A DNA stretch of 64,000 nucleotides, from contig NZ_BTPU01000060.1 of assembly GCF_036985595.1 (NCBI RefSeq), positions 23,860-87,859 on the forward strand. Direction: 5' to 3'. This DNA is from Vallitalea maricola (GTDB taxonomy: Bacteria > Bacillota > Clostridia > Lachnospirales > Vallitaleaceae). How positions within the stretch are numbered: position 1 is the stretch's first letter; each line of letters starts with the position of its first letter. Positions 8,433-17,262 of this stretch are shown piece after piece. The position numbers were made by a program, and so were the translations under genes. The notes under the pieces are model-generated. The model was given only the letters and a program-made list of their open reading frames with translations, did no database searches and was not told the origin of the DNA.

Positions 8433-11400
8433 ATGTACAAAAGAAAGTTAGCTAAACGAATAGCTGCATTGGCTATGTCAATTATGATGATGGCTTTTTA
8501 TGTTCCAATATCAGCAACAGAAGGTGAGACAACAACAGAACAACCAAAAGATATTATTATAGAGGAAGTAAGCGATAATCCTGTAGAAGAGCAGGTGGAG
8601 GAATCAAAAGATTCATCGGTAGAGCAACAGGAAAATCCAATAGAAGAATCAGGAGGTAAATCAGCTGATAAAGAATCAATAGATGAAGCAGACAACAAGC
8701 TAGATGAAGCAAAAGATTCATTAGCAGAGCAAGAGGCAAATCCAGCAGAAGAACCAAAAGAGAGTCCTACTGAAGGACAAGTAGTAAAGCAAGATGTAGA
8801 GCAACAGGAGAATCCACTACAAGAAGCAGAGAATGAACAGAAGGAAACATTAGAAACACCAACAGATAGTTTTTACAAACAAGATTATGATGGTGTATGT
8901 GAATTCTCTACACTTGAAGGTGGTGGAACAACTGTAACTGAAAACGGTGTATTAAATTTTACTAATGTGGGGGATACAAGAATAATTGATACAAAATCAA
9001 GTGAAATTGCAGATGGTGAAATAGAGATTGTATTCACTGTTCCAGACGATACAATGGGACGATTTGGAGTTTTAGTTCGAAGCATAGATGATAATAATTG
9101 GGTGTTAATCGGAAATGATGGAACTGGTTGGGGAGTAAACAAAGTAGGTAAATGGGATTTTTTCACTCAAGGAAAAACTTTCATCAAAGACGAAATAGTC
9201 AAATTACGTGTTAAATATGATGAGACAAATATAGTTATATGGGCAGCAAAAAAAGATGGTGATAATGGTTTCGAGGATTTTGGAATGCCAATATTGAATA
9301 AATCCTTTGATTGGTTGCCTAAAAATAGTGGTTACCAAGGATATAGAAAATGGTTTTCAAATGTAACAACAAAAGTTGAATATATGTATTCTGGCGGTAT
9401 TGGAGCAATAAATGGAGAACCACAAGGAATCAAAGATGATACTATTGTTGTTGCACAATACCAAGATGTAACACTTCCATCAACAGTGAAAGTTATCTAT
9501 AATGGTGGTGCTTTGATTGAAGAAAGTGTAACATGGAATACTCAATCAGTAGATACATCAAAGCCTGGTACAGTACAAGTTAAAGGTACAATCAAAGATA
9601 TGTCTTTTGAGCCTAAACTTAATGTAAAAGTAAACTCTAGTATTGTTTCAGAAGTTACGCCAATAAAAGTTAACATGATTAAAGACAGCGTTGATAAAAG
9701 TCATCTACCTACTAAGGCATTTGTTAAATTGAAGGTAGATGAAAATACTACAATAGATACAGTAGCTAATATAACAAGTTGGTCAGAACTTACTACAGAA
9801 AATGAAAGTTTTACAGCTACGGGCGTACTCGATCAGAAAACTGAAGATAATTCTTTTGCAACAGTTACTGCCTCTGGAAAAATTATTGATAAGTCTTCTT
9901 CAGTAAAATATACTCAAGAATATACTGCTCCAGAAGGTATTACATGGAATACAATAGATGGTTCAGGTAGATACGATATTGATAAAACCCAAGGGGAACT
10001 TACTATAATAAATGATGCAGATAGTAATTATAGTCTAGTAGAAAATGAATCCCCAACTATAGTAAATGGGGAATTTAGTGTCATAATGAAAGCAACTGAG
10101 GCATCACAGTATGGTATCTTGTTCAGAGCTATAAGTAATAGCCAATATGCTGGAATAATATATAAAGGCGGAACAGATTGGGCAATAACAGGATCTAATA
10201 ACTTAGAAAAATCATTCACTGGTCCAGAGATTGCTGAGAATACTAATGTAACAATTAAATGTAGATATATTGGAAACAAAGTAACTGTTATCATAAATGA
10301 TAATGTATGTCTTAATCAGATAGTTACTGGTATAACCCTTGAAAAAGGTAAGGTTGGTTATGTAAACTACGGTACAGCAAAAACTCTAAAGGTAACTGAG
10401 CTGATAAATGGTGAAGTTGGTACAATCATCAAGACAGCTATTCCTCAGATTACATATATACCAACATACAAAGCGCAAACATATCCACGTGTAATGCCAT
10501 CTCTTCCATCAATTATAGATATTAAATACTATGGTGGTATAAGTGGCAGGTCACAAATAATATGGAATCATGTTCCTATTAAAGACATAGTTGCTAACAC
10601 TACCCTACAAGTTGGTGGAATCATTGAAGGAGAGCTTTTTGAAAATTTAGCTGCCATAGAAGTGTTAAATGAAGAACCACGTTCCTACGAACTTGATTTT
10701 GAGAATAAAGAAACAGCAGCAAATGGTTGGAAAATAGGCAGGGGGTCTGGTTCTATATCTGCAACAGATGACGGTAAACTTCTAATTAGTGGACTTTCGG
10801 ATCAAGGAGTCGCTTATTTCAAGCTAGATGATACTCCTGCTCTAAAAAACATGATATTTGAAGCAGACGTAGAATTTGTTCTAGCTACAGAAAATTCAGT
10901 ATTCAGGGGCGGACCATTAATCAGATATATAGATTCCAATAACTGGGCAAACATTTCTCTAGATGTTGGAAAGCTAGTATGGAAAAACGGACAAGGCTAT
11001 GGTTCATTTCCAGGTTCATTTTCTCCACAAAAGGGAAAAGTGTACCGAATGAAATTAAAAGCCCATGAAGGTAATTTTTCCATATCCTTTGATGGAAATG
11101 AAATTGGTAAACAATCAGTATCATCTCTTCCAGATGGCGAAGGATATATTGGTTTCCATAGCTGGGCCGGACAGTCTTTTATTATTGATAATGTGAAGGT
11201 AACAGAGATACCTCCTCTTGCTCCTCCAGCAATAGAAGAAAAAACAACTATAATATCTTCCGAAAAAATGGATGTTACAGTTGATGAGAATTTCCCAAGG
11301 GTATTAAGTTACAAATGGAAAGAGGACGGTTCAATACTCCATGGTGAAGATGAACAACTGTTCATTATGGAAGTTAATGGTGAACAATATATCCCTACAG

Positions 11401-14400
11401 TTACATCAACAATTGCAGAAGATAAGTCTTCAATCATATATACAATGAAGGATTTTGGTAGTACAGGAATTGAACTTCAAGGAAAGATGAGTGTCATTGA
11501 TAATAAACTAAAATTTGAAATCATCAACGTAATAGAGCCAAATGTTAAATTCCAGACACTTAATATTCCAAAACAAAGCTTAGCATCAGTTAAAGCTTCT
11601 GAAAACGGTAGAATAGCATCTGTTATAACTACAGGTGATTGGAACAACATTATTGAGAAATTTTCATCAGTACAAGAGCAGACACTTGGTGTACAAGGGA
11701 AAACCTATGCTTTTATCAGCAATAATGATTTTGCAGTAAGTGTTGATTCAAATGTTACAACAGGTGGTTCAAGAATTTCTCTCTCAACAGATAACAGAGG
11801 TGCTGATAAGAAAACTGGAATAGGAGCAGGAGCTTGGACTTATAGAGAAGAATTAGGAAAAGCAGATACAGGAGCAGACTATTTCCAAGAACATAAACCA
11901 TGGGTGCAGATTGCCATAGCAAAAGATGAGAACAATGATAGTACCATTGACTGGCAGGATGCAGCGATATTGTATAGAAAAGATATGAAAATACCTTTTG
12001 GTGGAGAAGATATCAAGAATAATATTTCATATGTATCAATGAATATTGGATATACCCAAAATCCATTTTTAAAAGGTCTTGACATGGTTAAGAATATATA
12101 CAATTACACTGACGGTTTCGGTCAGATAGTTCTTGAAAAAGGTTATCAGGCTGAAGGACATGACGATTCACATCCTGACTATGACCATTTTGGTATTAGA
12201 CAAGGTGGTATAAAGGATTTTAATAAACTTATTGAAGCAGGAAAAGATTATAATGCTAAGATTGGTATTCATATTAACGCTACAGAATATCATCCAGATG
12301 CATTTACATATCCACAAAATATTGTAAATCTTAATTCACCAGGCTGGGGCTGGTTAGATAAAGCCTCTTATGTAGATCAAAGAAAAGACATAACTACTGG
12401 AGAACTATATAGGAGATTAGATTTATTGAAGAAGGCAGCTCCAGAGCTTAATTTTGTATATGTGGATGTATACACAGGTAATGACTGGAATGCGGCTCAA
12501 CTAGGTGAAAAGGTCAATTCACTTGGATATATGCTTGGAACTGAGATGAATGGACCACTAGAACAATATGTTACATGGACTCATTGGGGAGGAGATGCAG
12601 CATATCCAAACAAAGGTAACAATTCACAGATTATGAGATTCATCAAATATAATACACAAGATACTTTTATAGGTGATCCTTTACTAAAAGGTAACAAACA
12701 CTTATTACCTGGCGGCTGGGGTGATCAGCAAACAGTACTAGGTGAAATGGGTACAGGAATATTCTACAATAATAATTTACTTACTAAATATATGCAGCAT
12801 TTTGAAATAATAAAAATGACATCTGACCAAGTTGATTTTACTGAGGGAGTAAAAGCTGTTCGTGAAGGTGATGATATCAACTATTATAAAGATGGTAGAT
12901 TAATAGCTGCAACTCCAGAAGATTCATATAATGATACCTATGTAGGTAAAACAAAATTATTCTTACCATGGGTACCTAATGCAGATGATGGTAACAAATC
13001 AACTAGTATAGAGAAGATATATGCATGGACACCATTTGAAAATGATACAACTCAGTGGACACTACCTTCTGAGTGGAGTGATAGTACTAGACTAAAACTT
13101 TACAAGCTTGATGATCTAGGGAGACATTATGTTAAAGATATTGATGTAACTGAAGGGAAGATTATACTTTCACTAGAACAAAATATTCCTTATCTAGTAA
13201 CACAAGGAGAATTATCAGAAAATAGATTAGACACTTGGGGCGAAGGACAGCAGATTGTTGATCCTGGATTTGATTCAGCGGGATTTGTTAACGATAATGT
13301 AACAGGTGCTGGATGGACAAAAACAGGGGGAAATGTATCAATAGTAAAAGAAGTTGAAAACGCACATCAAGGCAGTCCACGTGGTGGTAATGATATTCTT
13401 AAGATAACAAATGGCGAAGGTGGTATCAGTCAAGTCATCAATGGACTTGTAGAAAGTAAAACATACTCTATATCCACTTGGATTCAGAATAATGATGAAA
13501 GAACCGTAACACTGAATGTTAATTGTGGCGGTAAGGATTACTCAACTGTAATTACTAGAAGAGGTAAAGAAAGAAGTGGACAAGCTGTAAAATTCAGGGG
13601 TGATACATTTTTAAGAGCAAATATTGAATTTACAGTTCCAAAAGGTATATCAGCAGCAACCGTTACAGTTAATGTTGCAGAAGGTAATGGAACAGTATAT
13701 GTTGATGATTTTAGATGTTATGAAGAGCCTGGTGTGACTAGTGAACAAGGATATGCATTCTATGAAGATTTTGAGAATGTAGATGAAGGTATTTCACCAT
13801 TTGTACTTGCTTCAGGAAGAGGAGGCTCTAATAGAAGCCATTTAGCTGAAAAAGATTTATATGGCCGTCAATTCATGAGTTGGGTTATTAACGGAAGATT
13901 TTCATTAAAATCCAATCAGCAGGATGGTGAAACAGGTGAGATGCTTATAACAGAAAACGGAGCATTTACACTAAAACCAAACACAACGTATGAACTTGGT
14001 TTGACCTATGCACTTGCTAGAGATGATATAAATTATTCATTGAATATTAAACAACCTGATAAAACAGTAGTAGCTAATATTCCTCTAACAGTAACAGGCA
14101 GTTCAAATGAAATTGAACAAATTGATAGAGGCGTAGCTAAAAAAGTTACAAAAACATTTACAACTGGAAATAATACAGATGGATTGTATATGACTCTTGA
14201 TAAACAACAAGGGAAAGAACAAATTATCTTAGATGATATTTATATTAAAGAAGTAACTAATAATGCAGAGCCAAATCTAGCTTATGTAAACTTAAATACA
14301 TCAGTTAATGAGATAAGTCTAGATATGGAATTCATACCATTCAATGTTACTGCCCTAATGAGTAATGGTGTTGATGTAGATATGAGCAAAGCAGAATTGA

Positions 14401-14546
14401 CTTATGATATATCAGATACAACAGTATTACAGATCAGTGATAATAAGATGAAACCATTGAAAAAAGGTACTGCTGATATTACAGCTAAAGTAACAGTTGA
14501 TAACAAAACAGTTAATTCTAATACTGTGACTATTAAGGTTGGGTGA
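8433..14546 (+). CDS. secreted endo-alpha-N-acetylgalactosaminidase-like enzyme (GH101), multidomain
   Basis: Secreted protein of 2037 residues. A signal peptide (about 1-28) is followed by a Glu/Gln/Pro-rich acidic linker (30-145) built from imperfect EEQ-ENP repeats. Next come concanavalin-like domains alternating with Ig-like (Big) modules, including repeated ITWNT/VTWNT motifs, to about residue 930. The catalytic part runs from about 930 to 1600. It contains FVYVDVYTGNDW, with Asp1345 as probable nucleophile, and GTEMNGPLEQ, with Glu1371 as probable acid/base, then WTHWGGDAAYP. Carbohydrate-binding-like and Big_2-like domains finish the protein. No LPXTG or S-layer motif is visible, so the enzyme is probably released. 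GH101 releases Gal-beta-1,3-GalNAc from mucin-type O-glycans, exactly the GH112 substrate. Residue roles are inferred by motif. Confidence 0.85.
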   Translation: MYKRKLAKRIAALAMSIMMMAFYVPISATEGETTTEQPKDIIIEEVSDNPVEEQVEESKDSSVEQQENPIEESGGKSADKESIDEADNKLDEAKDSLAEQEANPAEEPKESPTEGQVVKQDVEQQENPLQEAENEQKETLETPTDSFYKQDYDGVCEFSTLEGGGTTVTENGVLNFTNVGDTRIIDTKSSEIADGEIEIVFTVPDDTMGRFGVLVRSIDDNNWVLIGNDGTGWGVNKVGKWDFFTQGKTFIKDEIVKLRVKYDETNIVIWAAKKDGDNGFEDFGMPILNKSFDWLPKNSGYQGYRKWFSNVTTKVEYMYSGGIGAINGEPQGIKDDTIVVAQYQDVTLPSTVKVIYNGGALIEESVTWNTQSVDTSKPGTVQVKGTIKDMSFEPKLNVKVNSSIVSEVTPIKVNMIKDSVDKSHLPTKAFVKLKVDENTTIDTVANITSWSELTTENESFTATGVLDQKTEDNSFATVTASGKIIDKSSSVKYTQEYTAPEGITWNTIDGSGRYDIDKTQGELTIINDADSNYSLVENESPTIVNGEFSVIMKATEASQYGILFRAISNSQYAGIIYKGGTDWAITGSNNLEKSFTGPEIAENTNVTIKCRYIGNKVTVIINDNVCLNQIVTGITLEKGKVGYVNYGTAKTLKVTELINGEVGTIIKTAIPQITYIPTYKAQTYPRVMPSLPSIIDIKYYGGISGRSQIIWNHVPIKDIVANTTLQVGGIIEGELFENLAAIEVLNEEPRSYELDFENKETAANGWKIGRGSGSISATDDGKLLISGLSDQGVAYFKLDDTPALKNMIFEADVEFVLATENSVFRGGPLIRYIDSNNWANISLDVGKLVWKNGQGYGSFPGSFSPQKGKVYRMKLKAHEGNFSISFDGNEIGKQSVSSLPDGEGYIGFHSWAGQSFIIDNVKVTEIPPLAPPAIEEKTTIISSEKMDVTVDENFPRVLSYKWKEDGSILHGEDEQLFIMEVNGEQYIPTVTSTIAEDKSSIIYTMKDFGSTGIELQGKMSVIDNKLKFEIINVIEPNVKFQTLNIPKQSLASVKASENGRIASVITTGDWNNIIEKFSSVQEQTLGVQGKTYAFISNNDFAVSVDSNVTTGGSRISLSTDNRGADKKTGIGAGAWTYREELGKADTGADYFQEHKPWVQIAIAKDENNDSTIDWQDAAILYRKDMKIPFGGEDIKNNISYVSMNIGYTQNPFLKGLDMVKNIYNYTDGFGQIVLEKGYQAEGHDDSHPDYDHFGIRQGGIKDFNKLIEAGKDYNAKIGIHINATEYHPDAFTYPQNIVNLNSPGWGWLDKASYVDQRKDITTGELYRRLDLLKKAAPELNFVYVDVYTGNDWNAAQLGEKVNSLGYMLGTEMNGPLEQYVTWTHWGGDAAYPNKGNNSQIMRFIKYNTQDTFIGDPLLKGNKHLLPGGWGDQQTVLGEMGTGIFYNNNLLTKYMQHFEIIKMTSDQVDFTEGVKAVREGDDINYYKDGRLIAATPEDSYNDTYVGKTKLFLPWVPNADDGNKSTSIEKIYAWTPFENDTTQWTLPSEWSDSTRLKLYKLDDLGRHYVKDIDVTEGKIILSLEQNIPYLVTQGELSENRLDTWGEGQQIVDPGFDSAGFVNDNVTGAGWTKTGGNVSIVKEVENAHQGSPRGGNDILKITNGEGGISQVINGLVESKTYSISTWIQNNDERTVTLNVNCGGKDYSTVITRRGKERSGQAVKFRGDTFLRANIEFTVPKGISAATVTVNVAEGNGTVYVDDFRCYEEPGVTSEQGYAFYEDFENVDEGISPFVLASGRGGSNRSHLAEKDLYGRQFMSWVINGRFSLKSNQQDGETGEMLITENGAFTLKPNTTYELGLTYALARDDINYSLNIKQPDKTVVANIPLTVTGSSNEIEQIDRGVAKKVTKTFTTGNNTDGLYMTLDKQQGKEQIILDDIYIKEVTNNAEPNLAYVNLNTSVNEISLDMEFIPFNVTALMSNGVDVDMSKAELTYDISDTTVLQISDNKMKPLKKGTADITAKVTVDNKTVNSNTVTIKVG

Positions 14547-14616
14547 CTGTTCATTATTAACTCTATTAAATAATTAAAAAGTGTAGCATAAAACCATCAT
14601 AGTTTTATTTAAATAT

Positions 14617-14668
14617 AGTCCCAAGGGTTAGACTAAGCTTACAGCCTATCCTTTGGGGCTTATTTTAT
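14617..14668 (+). terminator. terminator after the GH101 gene
   Basis: Imperfect long stem (AGTCCCAAGGGTTAG against CTATCCTTTGGGGCT, 14617-14660) followed by TATTTTATT. It separates the glycan locus from the sigma-factor operon. Confidence 0.7.
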
Positions 14669-14719
14669 TGAATAAAATATATGTGTAATGTTACAATATA
14701 AAAATGTATTTGAAATAGG

Positions 14720-14746
14720 TAAAACTTTTTTTTATAGGTATACGTC
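14720..14746 (+). promoter_or_regulatory. ECF-type promoter, probably self-activated by the sigma factor
   Basis: TAAAAC at 14720-14725 and CGTC at 14743-14746 are 17 bases apart. This resembles the AAC...CGT consensus of Bacillus ECF sigma factors (SigW, SigV, SigX) and sits just upstream of the ECF gene. Autoregulation is the family norm. Confidence 0.5.
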
Positions 14747-14799
14747 TATATAGTGTCAGACAATTTATGATGCGTATCAGTAAGGAGCTTTATTCAATT

Positions 14800-15285
14800 A
14801 TGAGAAAAAAGGATTTAGAAACAATAGTAACAAATTATATTATCGATAATAAAGAAAAGTATTATAGATTGGCGTATAGCTATGTAAAAAATCCAGATGA
14901 TACTTTGGACATAGTACAAGAATCTATTTACAAAGCTCTTTTGTCTATAAATAAACTAAAGAATCCTGATTATATTAATACTTGGTTTTATAGAATAGTT
15001 GTTAATACTTCTTTGGATTATTTACGTAAGCAGAAAAAAGTATATTTAGTAGATACAGTAACGTTAGAAAAATACAGTGATGGAATACATGATAGCTACC
15101 AGAATGTAGACTTATTAAGAGCTCTAGATGATTTACCTGTAGATTATCGAAGTATTGTAGTACTTCGATATTTTGAGGGGTTGAAGATAGAGGAAGTCGC
15201 AAATGTGTTAAATGAAAATGTAAATACTATAAAAACTAGATTATATGCTGCACTTAAAAAATTAAAGATTAAGCTTGATGCTTAA
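14800..15285 (+). CDS. sigV: ECF RNA polymerase sigma factor, SigV-like
   Basis: Extracytoplasmic-function sigma factor of 161 residues. Region 2 is seen at LAYSYVKNPDDTLDIVQES and LRKQKKV, and region 4 at LPVDYRSIVVLRYFEGLKIEEVANVL followed by NTIKTRLYAALKKLK. AAGGAG at 14782-14787 points to ATG 14800; an in-frame ATG at 14767 has no ribosome site and would add 11 residues. The next gene, 17 bases downstream, is an RsiV-type anti-sigma factor. The pair therefore most resembles the lysozyme-responsive SigV-RsiV system of Bacillus subtilis, Enterococcus and Clostridioides. The symbol is by analogy. Confidence 0.85.
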   Translation: MRKKDLETIVTNYIIDNKEKYYRLAYSYVKNPDDTLDIVQESIYKALLSINKLKNPDYINTWFYRIVVNTSLDYLRKQKKVYLVDTVTLEKYSDGIHDSYQNVDLLRALDDLPVDYRSIVVLRYFEGLKIEEVANVLNENVNTIKTRLYAALKKLKIKLDA

Positions 15286-15302
15286 CTTTGAGGAGGTAAA
15301 TT

Positions 15303-16184
15303 ATGAGTGATAAAAAATTAGAAAATCTAAAAAATGAATACATGAATATACCTGTATCAGACAAATTGGATTTTATAGTAAAGGATTCTATAAAAAAAGG
15401 AGTTAAGAAAAATATGAGAAAAAATAATATTATAAGATGGGCTGGAGCAGTAGCTGCTTCCTTAGCTATATTTGTAACAGTAATAAATTGCAGTGAGTCA
15501 TCTGCTAAAGCGTTAGCTGATGTTCCAATTATAAGTAATCTAGTAAAAGTATTCACATTCAGAGAATATAAGGTCAATGAAGATAATCATGAAGCCAATA
15601 TTAAGGTGCCTTCCATTGATGGGTTAGAAAATGAAGAATTAGAACTTAGCTTAAATGAAAAATATATTCAAGAAGGTAAAGAACTATACAACAAATTCAT
15701 GGATGAAATAAAAGACAAGGAGGAAAATAAAGGACCTTCAGCAGTAGACAGTGGATACAACGTGATAACTGATACTGATAAAATATTTGCTATAGAAAGA
15801 TATATAGTTGAGATAAAAGGTTCAGCTTATGAACAGATAAAATATGATACAATTGATAAAGAGAAAGAAATACTAATAACTCTACCATCATTATTCAAAG
15901 ATGATTCATATATTGAAATAATCAGTGATAATATTAAAGAGCAAATGGAACAACAAATGAAGACAGATGAGAATGTAACATATTTCTTTGCTGATAAAGA
16001 AAAAGGCGAGACTGGATATGATAAAATAGCTAGTGATCAGAACTTTTATATAGATGATAAAAATCAATTAGTTATTTCATTTGATGAATATGAAGTTGCC
16101 CCAGGATATATGGGAGTAGTTAAATTTGTAATTCCAACAGAGGTCATATCTGATATTTTAGTTGGAGATGAATATATTAAGTAA
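15303..16184 (+). CDS. rsiV: RsiV-family anti-sigma factor (DUF3298 type)
   Basis: Single-pass membrane protein of 293 residues. It has a cytoplasmic N-terminal ~43 residues that would hold the sigma factor, one hydrophobic span (about 45-63) and a large extracellular domain. That domain ends in the DUF3298/RsiV signature (ISFDEYEVAPGYMG, then FVIPTEV). In Bacillus subtilis RsiV binds lysozyme directly, which exposes it to signal peptidase and site-2 protease and frees SigV. A good GGAGG lies 8 bases before the ATG, and it is co-transcribed with the sigma gene. The inducer here may be lysozyme, but this is inference from the family. Confidence 0.85.
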   Translation: MSDKKLENLKNEYMNIPVSDKLDFIVKDSIKKGVKKNMRKNNIIRWAGAVAASLAIFVTVINCSESSAKALADVPIISNLVKVFTFREYKVNEDNHEANIKVPSIDGLENEELELSLNEKYIQEGKELYNKFMDEIKDKEENKGPSAVDSGYNVITDTDKIFAIERYIVEIKGSAYEQIKYDTIDKEKEILITLPSLFKDDSYIEIISDNIKEQMEQQMKTDENVTYFFADKEKGETGYDKIASDQNFYIDDKNQLVISFDEYEVAPGYMGVVKFVIPTEVISDILVGDEYIK

Positions 16185-16234
16185 AAATAATGGGGCAGTC
16201 TGATAAAACATTTTTTTAAATGGCTGCAATTTTA

Positions 16235-16272
16235 GAAGATAGACTAGGTATAGAACAACCTATTCTATCTTC
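16235..16272. terminator. bidirectional terminator between rsiV and the GntR gene
   Basis: Stem GAAGATAGACTAGGT / ACCTATTCTATCTTC with a short AGAACA-type loop. T-rich tracts lie on both sides (TTTATTTTTTT to the right, and AAAATT before the stem), which serves the two converging genes. Confidence 0.75.
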
Positions 16273-16276
16273 CTGT

Positions 16277-16933
16277 TTATTTTTTTATATACTCATCAAA
16301 GTTTTCTTGGAAATAGAAAGAATTTACATCTGCACGGATATGATGATGAACAAGCTGTTCTATCTTATCTGTTTTTCCATCAATGATATATTTTAGTATT
16401 AATTGATGTTCTTCCAATATTTCAGTAAGTTTTTCTTCTTTTAACATATTCAGCTTTCTATATCTTATATAATGAGCATTAAATTGTTGAATGATATCCC
16501 ATAAAAACAAGCGTCCAGCCAATGTGAATAGATTTTTGTGAAAAGCATCATCTAGATACATGAAATCGTTGAAGGAATCATGGTTTTTTATACATTCTTC
16601 CTGTTTTGTCAAGATGGTTTTCAATTCATGCAATCCTTTTAAAGGGATATTTAGAGATAATTCTTTAATGATTTCCTTTTCAAGTGTACTTCTAAGATAT
16701 ATAATCTGTTCTACAGATTCTAAGTCGATGTATGAAACTATACTGCCTTTTTGAGGGTATATATCTATATATCCTTCGGCAGAAAGCTGTTTCAGAATAT
16801 CACGAATGGGAGTTCTGGATATCTGAAAACGTTCAGATAAAGTTGTTTCACTAATTATAGTGCCTGGTTTTAATTCCATACACAATATTTCTTCTTTCAG
16901 TTGCTTTATAATTTCTTCCTTTTTTGATGCCAT
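16277..16933 (-). CDS. GntR/FadR-family transcriptional regulator of the hexuronate genes
   Basis: Repressor-type protein of 218 residues. It has an N-terminal winged helix-turn-helix (ISETTLSERFQISRTPIRDILKQL, residues 24-47) and a C-terminal all-helical FCD domain that includes histidines typical of the metal and ligand pocket (DDAFHKNLF, HHHI). It is divergent from uxuA-uxuB, and CTTGTATACAAG-type sites lie in front of both transcription units. It is most likely the local UxuR/ExuR-like regulator responding to a uronate-derived ligand. Ligand identity is inferred from the neighbours. Confidence 0.85.
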   Translation of the reverse strand: MASKKEEIIKQLKEEILCMELKPGTIISETTLSERFQISRTPIRDILKQLSAEGYIDIYPQKGSIVSYIDLESVEQIIYLRSTLEKEIIKELSLNIPLKGLHELKTILTKQEECIKNHDSFNDFMYLDDAFHKNLFTLAGRLFLWDIIQQFNAHYIRYRKLNMLKEEKLTEILEEHQLILKYIIDGKTDKIEQLVHHHIRADVNSFYFQENFDEYIKK

Positions 16934-16972
16934 CTAAGTTCCAACTTTCTATATATGTTCAACCTATTGTTA

Positions 16973-16981
16973 GTATACAAG
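16973..16981 (+). promoter_or_regulatory. half operator in front of the GntR gene
   Basis: GTATACAAG repeats nine bases of the perfect palindrome found at 17174-17185 and lies about 40 bases upstream of the GntR start codon. It is probably an autoregulatory site. Confidence 0.45.
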
Positions 16982-17130
16982 TTGATTATTTAACGATAAG
17001 TATTATAAATTATATTACATCTAACAAGCAATAGGTGGGGCTAATCATTAATCAATTAGCGGTTTTGCTGATATATTCAAGTATACATAAAAATATATGA
17101 TTGGTAAAGGGAAAAATGAAAAAAAATACA

Positions 17131-17158
17131 TTGACAAAAGGTATATGGTTATTATACT
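17131..17158 (+). promoter_or_regulatory. sigma-A promoter of uxuAB
   Basis: Consensus TTGACA at 17131-17136 and TATACT at 17153-17158 with 16-base spacing. The predicted start point lies just before the palindrome at 17174-17185, an arrangement suited to repression. Confidence 0.75.
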
Positions 17159-17173
17159 ATTAAACCATAAGAA

Positions 17174-17185
17174 CTTGTATACAAG
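17174..17185 (+). promoter_or_regulatory. palindromic GntR operator
   Basis: Perfect 12-base palindrome CTTGTATACAAG immediately downstream of the uxuAB promoter. It is close to the GTATAC core known for UxuR/ExuR-type GntR regulators. Confidence 0.65.
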
Positions 17186-17262
17186 AACTTTTCCTAGGAA
17201 ATAAACAGATTTAGAATGATTATTGAAATTTTGTAATAGCATTGAATACAAGGAGGAATACT

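Noticed and set aside
8498..9166. Open frames antisense to the start of the GH101 gene
   Set aside because: They are mirror images of the Glu/Gln-rich coding sequence (Leu/Ser-rich on the other strand), with no ribosome sites.
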